In this document: positions 26,879-32,287 of the stretch, piece after piece
Numbering within the stretch: position 1 is the stretch's first letter
Layout of the letters: each line of letters starts with the position of its first letter
Origin: Rubrivivax sp. SCN 70-15
GTDB taxonomy: Bacteria > Pseudomonadota > Gammaproteobacteria > Burkholderiales > Burkholderiaceae_C
NCBI GenBank assembly: GCA_001725505.1
Contig: MEGM01000018.1
Coordinates: 1 to 32,287, forward strand
DNA: 32,287 nt
Direction of reading: 5' to 3'
Notes under the pieces: model-generated
Told to the model about the DNA's origin: nothing
Databases searched by the model: none
What the model saw: the letters and a program-made list of their open reading frames with translations, nothing else
Translations under genes and position numbers: made by a program

Positions 26879-28105
26879 ATGTTCGAGAACACCACGGCAG
26901 CGCCATCGGTACGCGAAGAGCCAGCCCGGCCGGCCTACTTGGCCGATGCGCTGACCCCATCGGTCGGCGAGTTCATCCGCCTGCGCCGCGAGATCCACTC
27001 CGAGCCTGAACTAGCGTTCGAGGAGCACCGGACCGCCGCGCTCGTTGCGGACAGGCTCGAATCCTGGGGCTACGCGGTCGCGCGCGGCGTCGGCGGCACC
27101 GGGGTGGTGGGGCGCCTGGTTTGCGGCAACGGCACTCGACGACTGGGCCTGCGCGCCGACATGGATGCGCTGCCGATCGCCGAAGCGACCGGCGCCGCCT
27201 GGGCCAGCCGCCGTCCGGGCGTGATGCACGCCTGCGGCCATGACGGCCACACCGCGATGCTGCTGGCCGCAGCGCGCCGGCTCGCCGACGAAGGCGGCTT
27301 CAGCGGCACGCTGAACCTGATCTTCCAGCCCGCCGAAGAAGGCGGTGGCGGCGCGCTGCGGATGATCGAAGACGGCCTGTTCGAGCGCTACCCGTGCGAC
27401 GCCGTGTTCGCGATGCACAACATGCCCGGCGTCCCGCAGGGCCACCTGGTGTTCCGCGAGGGTGCCGCGATGGCGTCGAGCGACTACGCGAGCATCACGC
27501 TGAGCGGCATCGGTGGCCATGGCGCGATGCCGCACAAGGCCTTGGATCCGATCGTCGCGGCGGCAAGCATCGTGATGGCGCTGCAGACCATCGTCTCGCG
27601 CAACGTCGATCCGCAGACGATGGCCGTGGTCACGGTCGGCGCGCTGCATGCGGGCAAGGCCAACAACGTGATCCCGGCCCATGCGACGCTGGAGCTCAGC
27701 GTGCGCGCGCTCGACCCCGCGGTGCGCGCGACACTGCAGCGGCGCATCCGGTCGCTGGTGGCCGCGCAGGCGGAAGGTTTCGGCGTCGACGCGCGCGTCG
27801 ACTGGCGCGCCGGCTACGCGGTGCTCGTCAACACGCCCGCCGAGACCGCCTTCGCGCGCGAAGTCGGCCTCGAACTGCGCGGCGCCGCCGGCGTCACCTT
27901 GCAGGGCCCGGCGCAGTCGGGCAGCGAGGACTTCGCCTTCATGCTCGAGCGCGTGCCCGGCAGCTACCTGCTGATCGGCAACGGCGATGGCGACAGCCCC
28001 GGCGCGTGCATGGTCCACAACCCGGGCTACGACTTCAACGACGACAACATCGCGATCGGTGCCGCCTACTGGACGCTGCTCGCGCGACGCTTCCTGACCG
28101 ACTGA
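26879..28105 (+). CDS. M20 family amidohydrolase (hippurate hydrolase/N-acyl-amino-acid hydrolase-like)
   Basis: RREIHSEPELAFEEHRTAALVADRL, LRADMDALPI, PGVMHACGHDGHTAMLLAAA, FQPAEEGGGGA, SGSEDFAFML. Confidence 0.95.
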   Translation: MFENTTAAPSVREEPARPAYLADALTPSVGEFIRLRREIHSEPELAFEEHRTAALVADRLESWGYAVARGVGGTGVVGRLVCGNGTRRLGLRADMDALPIAEATGAAWASRRPGVMHACGHDGHTAMLLAAARRLADEGGFSGTLNLIFQPAEEGGGGALRMIEDGLFERYPCDAVFAMHNMPGVPQGHLVFREGAAMASSDYASITLSGIGGHGAMPHKALDPIVAAASIVMALQTIVSRNVDPQTMAVVTVGALHAGKANNVIPAHATLELSVRALDPAVRATLQRRIRSLVAAQAEGFGVDARVDWRAGYAVLVNTPAETAFAREVGLELRGAAGVTLQGPAQSGSEDFAFMLERVPGSYLLIGNGDGDSPGACMVHNPGYDFNDDNIAIGAAYWTLLARRFLTD

Positions 28106-28205
28106 CTCTCTTCCCCCGCCGCTCGGCGCCACGGCAGCTGCGGCCGTCGCCTCCACCGCCTTCCGCAGCGACCCCGGGGCCGTGGCCCCATCAGCGAGAA
28201 CCGCC

Positions 28206-29522
28206 ATGACCCTGTCTGCAAAGCAATCCTTGCCCCACGCGGCCGAACCGCGCACGCGCGTCCAGCGCGCCAGCGGCGTGCCGCACCGCGTGGTGGCCGC
28301 CACGGTGGCCGGCAACGCGCTCGAGTTCTACGACTTCGTCGCCTACGCGTTCTTCGCCGTCTACATCGGCAAGACCTTCTTCCCGGCATCGACCCCGCTG
28401 GGCAGCCTGCTCCTGTCGCTGGCAGTGTTCGGCGTCGGCTTCGTCGCGCGCCCGCTCGGCGGCGTCGTGATCGGCGCCTTCGCCGATCGCGCCGGACGGC
28501 GCGCCGCGCTGCTGCTGACGATCGCGCTGATCACCATCGGCACGCTGGGCCTCGCACTGACCCCGTCGTACGAGAGCATCGGCGTCGCGGCGCCGATCAT
28601 CGTCGTCGTCTGCCGGCTGATCCAGGGGCTCGCGCTCGGCGGCGAGGTTGGCCCGTCCGCGGCGTTCCTGATCGAAGCTGCGCCGCCCGGCGGCCGCGGC
28701 ATCTACGGCAGCTGGATACTGGCGTCGCAAGGCGCCGGTGTGCTCGTCGCCGGCCTGCTGGGCATGGGCCTGTCGGCCACGCTGTCGCCTGCCGACATGC
28801 TCGCCTGGGGCTGGCGGGTGCCGTTCGTCGTCGGCATCGCGCTGCTGCCGATCGCGCTCTACCTGCGCCGCACCATGCCCGAGACGCTGCACACCGAGAG
28901 CGTCGAGGCGGCCAACAGCGGCATGACGGGCCTGAAGCGGCACCGCGTGCTGATGATGCTGGCGGTGCTGCTGATCATCGGCGGCACGGTCTCGACCTAC
29001 GTCGGCAACTACATGACCACCTATGCGATCGCAACGCTGAAGATGGCGCCGAGCCTGGCGATGGGCGCGACCGTCGTCGGTGGCCTGTGCACGCTGCTGT
29101 TCGCGCTGCTCGGCGGCTGGCTGAGCGACCGCTACGGCCGGCGCATGACGATGTTCTGGCCGCGGGTGGCGGCGGCGGTGCTGACCGTGCCGGCGTTCAT
29201 GCTGCTGATCGCGCAGCCGACCGGCCCGGTGCTGCTCGCGGTGTCGGGATTCCTGGCCGCGCTGACCGCGATCAGCGGCGCCGCCTCGCTGGTGGCGATC
29301 CCCGAACTTCTGCCGAGCGGCATCCGCGCCACCGGCATGGCGATCGTCTACGCGGTCGGCGTCGCGCTGTTCGGCGGCACCACCCAGTTCATCATCACCT
29401 GGCTGATCGGCGCGACCGGCAACCCGGCGGCGCCGGCGTGGTACGTGGCCGGCGCGAGCGTCATCACCGCACTGGCGATGCTGGCCGTTCCCGAGAGCCG
29501 CGACCGCGCGCTGGAGAACTGA
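28206..29522 (+). CDS. MFS transporter, metabolite:H+ symporter (MHS) family
   Basis: GNALEFYDFVAYAFFAVYIGKTFFP, FVARPLGGVVIGAFADRAGRRAALLLT, LIQGLALGGEVGPSAAFLIEAAP, GWRVPFVVGI. Confidence 0.95.
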   Translation: MTLSAKQSLPHAAEPRTRVQRASGVPHRVVAATVAGNALEFYDFVAYAFFAVYIGKTFFPASTPLGSLLLSLAVFGVGFVARPLGGVVIGAFADRAGRRAALLLTIALITIGTLGLALTPSYESIGVAAPIIVVVCRLIQGLALGGEVGPSAAFLIEAAPPGGRGIYGSWILASQGAGVLVAGLLGMGLSATLSPADMLAWGWRVPFVVGIALLPIALYLRRTMPETLHTESVEAANSGMTGLKRHRVLMMLAVLLIIGGTVSTYVGNYMTTYAIATLKMAPSLAMGATVVGGLCTLLFALLGGWLSDRYGRRMTMFWPRVAAAVLTVPAFMLLIAQPTGPVLLAVSGFLAALTAISGAASLVAIPELLPSGIRATGMAIVYAVGVALFGGTTQFIITWLIGATGNPAAPAWYVAGASVITALAMLAVPESRDRALEN

Positions 29523-29537
29523 TCTCGTCCTTTTCGT

Positions 29538-29720
29538 GCAGGAGAGTGCCGGGCGCGAAGCCCGGCCACCGAAGGCGCAATCTCCCATGAACGCTCAGGT
29601 CCCGTACTGCACACCTTTCATGCCGTCTGGAGACCCGTCACGACCTGCGTGACGCACCGAAGGAGCAAGGCCGCGCGCAGGCTGCCGCGGTCGAATCTCT
29701 CAGGTAACGAGGACAGAGGG
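29538..29720 (+). ncRNA. Tandem glycine riboswitch (two aptamers)
   Basis: Aptamer 1: GCAGGAGAGTGCCGGGCGCGAAGCCCGGCCACCGAAGGCGCAA...CGCTCAGGTCCCGTACTGC. Aptamer 2: TCTGGAGACCCGTCACG...CGTGACGCACCGAAGGAGCAAGG...AATCTCTCAGGTAACGAGGACAGA. Confidence 0.95.
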
Positions 29721-29776
29721 CGCGGCAAGCCCCGCGTCGCGAGACGCACGTCATCGATCGCCCTTGGAGCCACCTC

Positions 29777-31108
29777 ATGAAAGTCATCGTCCTCGGCGCC
29801 GGCCTGCTCGGCGTCACCTCCGCCTACTTCCTGCGCCAGCAGGGCCACGACGTCACCGTCGTCGACCGGCAGGCCTCGCCCGCGGCCGAGACCAGCTTCG
29901 CCAACGGGGGCCAGATCTCGGTCAGCCACGCCGAGCCGTGGGCCAACCCGAGCGCGCCGCTGAAGGTGCTGAAGTGGCTCGGCCACGAAGACGCGCCGCT
30001 GCTGTTCCGCCTGCGCGCCGACATGCGGCAGTGGTTGTGGGGCCTGCAGTTCCTGCGTGAATGCACGCCGGCGCGCACCCGCCACAACATCGAGCAGATC
30101 GTCCGCCTCGGCACCTACAGCCGCGACACCCTGCAGCAGCTGCGGCGCGACATCGGCATCGCCTACGCCGAGCGCACCCAGGGCATCCTGCACTTCTATA
30201 CCAGCCAGAAGGAGTTCGACGGTGCCGAAGCGCCGGCCGCGCAGATGCGCGAACTCGGCTGCGACCGCCGCGTGATCTCTGCCGACGAGGCGGTGCGCCT
30301 CGAGCCCGCGCTGCGCCATATTCGCCCGCAACTGGCCGGCGCCACCTACACCGCCGAGGACGAGTCGGGCGATGCCAATCGCTTCGCGCGCGAACTGGTC
30401 AAGCGCTGCGAGCGCGACGGCGTGCAGTTCCTGATGAGCCACACCGTGACCGCGCTGCGCGAGGCCGGTGGCGCGATCGACCATGTCGAGGCCACCGACG
30501 CCGAAGGCCGCTTCCAGCGCCTGCGCGCCGATGCCTACGTGCTGGCGATGGGCAGCCTGTCGCCGCTCTATGCCAAGCCGCTCGGCATTGCGCTGCCGAT
30601 CTACCCGGCCAAGGGCTACTCGGTGACGATGCCGGTCAAGGACGCGGCGATGGCGCACCAGGTCTCACTGACCGACGACGAGTACAAGCTGGTGTTCTCG
30701 CGCCTGACGACGCCGGCGACGGCGTCGTCGCCCGGCACCGACCGGCTGCGCATCGCCGGCACCGCCGAGCTCAACGGCTACGACCGCGACCTGAACCGGG
30801 TGCGCTGCGAGGCGATCGTCAAGCGCGTCGAGCAGCTCTTCCCGGGCGCCGGCGACGCGAGCCAGGCCCAGTTCTGGACCGGCCTGCGCCCGGCGACGCC
30901 GAGCAATGTGCCGATCATCGGGCGCTCGAAGCTGCCCAACCTGTTCCTCAACACCGGACACGGCACGCTCGGCTGGACCCATTCGTGCGGCTCGGGCAAG
31001 AGCATCGCGCGCATCGTCGGCGGCCTTCAGCCGGAAGTCGATTTCGCGTTCGTGGGCCAACCCAGGCCGCAGCGACAAGCGTTTGCGATTGGCACTACGA
31101 GTGCATGA
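29777..31108 (+). CDS. dadA: D-amino acid dehydrogenase
   Basis: MKVIVLGAGLLGVTSAYFLRQQGHDVTVVDRQ, ETSFANGGQISVSHAEPWANPSAPLKVLKWLG, GLRPATPSNVPIIGRSKLPNLFLNTGHGTLGWTHSCGSGK. Confidence 0.96.
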   Translation: MKVIVLGAGLLGVTSAYFLRQQGHDVTVVDRQASPAAETSFANGGQISVSHAEPWANPSAPLKVLKWLGHEDAPLLFRLRADMRQWLWGLQFLRECTPARTRHNIEQIVRLGTYSRDTLQQLRRDIGIAYAERTQGILHFYTSQKEFDGAEAPAAQMRELGCDRRVISADEAVRLEPALRHIRPQLAGATYTAEDESGDANRFARELVKRCERDGVQFLMSHTVTALREAGGAIDHVEATDAEGRFQRLRADAYVLAMGSLSPLYAKPLGIALPIYPAKGYSVTMPVKDAAMAHQVSLTDDEYKLVFSRLTTPATASSPGTDRLRIAGTAELNGYDRDLNRVRCEAIVKRVEQLFPGAGDASQAQFWTGLRPATPSNVPIIGRSKLPNLFLNTGHGTLGWTHSCGSGKSIARIVGGLQPEVDFAFVGQPRPQRQAFAIGTTSA

Positions 31109-31239
31109 ATGCTGATGTCGCCATCACATGCCGTTCTGCGGGCCGCGGTGGCGTTCAGCTGCGCGCCTGCCAGAACGCGTGGGGAAGTCTTGACTGAATC
31201 ATTAACGGTCAAGTCCCCGAATGACCGCGTCCGCACGGA

Positions 31240-31307
31240 ATGAATGGCTGCTCGGGGTCGCAAGCGGCCATTCGCATTCCTTGTCGATCATTCGCAAGTC
31301 GGCATCA
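31240..31307 (-). repeat. Dispersed repeat family R1, copy 4 (begins at the nagA stop codon)
   Basis: Reverse complement TGATGCCGACTTGCGAATGATCGACAAGGAATGCGAATGGCCGCTTGCGACCCCGAGCAGCCATTCAT shares TGATGCCGACTTGCGA exactly with copy 1; GAATGGCCGCT/AGCAGCCATTC stem. Confidence 0.75.
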
Positions 31308-32287
31308 GCCGCCGAGAGCGATCGACTCGCCTTCGACGACGACCGCCGTCACCCGAAGCTCGGCGTCGAGCAGCACCAGGTCGGCCCAGGCGCCTGGTGC
31401 CAGGCGCCCGCGGTCGTGCAGGCCCAGGTGTTCGGCGGCCAGGGTCGACGTGCGGCGCGAGGCCTCGGCCAGCGGCAGCCCGAGCGATACCAGGTTGCGC
31501 AAGGCCTGGTCCATCGTCAGCGTGCTGCCGGCGAGCGTGCCGTCGGCCAGGCGCACGCCGCCCTGGCACTTGGTGACGCGGTGGCGGCCGAGCCGGTAGT
31601 CGCCGTCGGGCATGCCGGCGGCGGCGGTCGAATCGGTCACGCAGTAGAGGCCGGGTATCGCGCGCAGCGCGGCGCGGATCGCGCCCGGGTGCACGTGCAG
31701 CAGGTCGGGGATGATCTCGGCGCGCTCGGCATGCGCGAGCGCGGCGCCGGCGATGCCGGGCGCGCGGTGGTGCATCGGCGTCATCGCGTTGAACAGATGC
31801 GTGAAGCCGGTCGCACCGGCCTGCAGCGCCGCGACGCCGTCTTCGTAGCTGCCCGCGCTATGGCCGATCTGGACCGCGAAGCCCTGCGCGCGCAGCGCGA
31901 CGATCAGTTCCAGGTGGCCGGGCAGCTCGGGCGCGATCGTCACCAGCTTCAGCGGCGCGATCGCGTGCAGCGCCAGCACCTCGGCCAGCGTCGCGGTGCG
32001 TGCGAAGTCGGGCTGCGCGCCGAGCTTGCCGGGGTTGATGTATGGGCCCTCGAGGTGCACGCCGAGCACGCGCGCGCCGCCGGCCGGCCGCGCAGCGACC
32101 GTGGGCGCGAGCGCGCGCAGCGCGGCCTCGATCTCGTCGGGCGGCGCCGTCATCGTCGTCGCGAGCAGCGAGGTCGTGCCGTGGCGCGCGTGCAGCGCCG
32201 CGATCGCCGCGACCGCATCGCCGCCTTCCATCGTGTCGCGGCCGCCGCCGCCGTGCACGTGCAGGTCGACGAAGCCGGGCAGCGCGA
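31305..32287 (-). CDS. nagA: N-acetylglucosamine-6-phosphate deacetylase (5' end outside window)
   Basis: ALPGFVDLHVHGGGGRDTMEGG continuing to the window edge, LGVHLEGPYINPGKLGAQ, IGHSAGSYEDGVAALQAGATGFTHLFNAMTPMHHR, VTDSTAAAGMPDGDYRLG. Confidence 0.95.
   Translation of the reverse strand, partial: ALPGFVDLHVHGGGGRDTMEGGDAVAAIAALHARHGTTSLLATTMTAPPDEIEAALRALAPTVAARPAGGARVLGVHLEGPYINPGKLGAQPDFARTATLAEVLALHAIAPLKLVTIAPELPGHLELIVALRAQGFAVQIGHSAGSYEDGVAALQAGATGFTHLFNAMTPMHHRAPGIAGAALAHAERAEIIPDLLHVHPGAIRAALRAIPGLYCVTDSTAAAGMPDGDYRLGRHRVTKCQGGVRLADGTLAGSTLTMDQALRNLVSLGLPLAEASRRTSTLAAEHLGLHDRGRLAPGAWADLVLLDAELRVTAVVVEGESIALGG

Noticed and set aside
31092-31177. Hairpins after/at the dadA end (GCACT-ACG-AGTGC; CGTTCTG...CAGAACG)
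   Set aside because: Short stems, one inside the dadA coding end and one with a 32-nt loop and no U-tract; too weak to call a terminator.
1-32287. CRISPR arrays, tRNA/rRNA genes, transposases, integrases, phage genes
   Set aside because: No regularly spaced direct repeats, tRNA/rRNA sequence or mobile-element proteins were recognised; the window is mostly ordinary chromosomal metabolism and transport.

Overview
High-GC bacterial chromosomal window. Gene content and synteny (alr/lplT/radA, a PEP-CTERM protein, Lrp, MHS transporter) suggest Burkholderiales; this is inference. I support about 26 protein-coding genes: a partial lhgO-like oxidase, S9 peptidase, saccharopine-dehydrogenase-like gene with a divergent Lrp regulator, metallophosphoesterase, radA, arfB, alr, lplT, an EamA transporter, a two-part response regulator, glutathione peroxidase, aromatic aminotransferase, two LysR regulators, SDR, ALDH, a PEP-CTERM protein, a CAP-domain protein, a complete peptide-type ABC transporter operon ending in a frameshifted amidase, an M20 amidohydrolase, an MHS transporter, dadA and a partial nagA. 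RNA/regulatory content: a clear tandem glycine riboswitch upstream of dadA, plus several dyads and hairpins. The most unusual signal is noncoding. The convergent intergenic region 4288-4745 has a nested inverted architecture, R1 > A > < B < R1'. A and B are two copies of a ~105-bp element with conserved internal segments (18/18 and 20/20 identical) enclosed by outer and inner stems whose sequences differ but still pair. R1 belongs to a dispersed family with at least four copies in the window, each sense-oriented and starting at or just after the stop codon of the adjacent gene. Three genes (S9 peptidase, metallophosphoesterase, amidase) also look as if they lost short internal segments.
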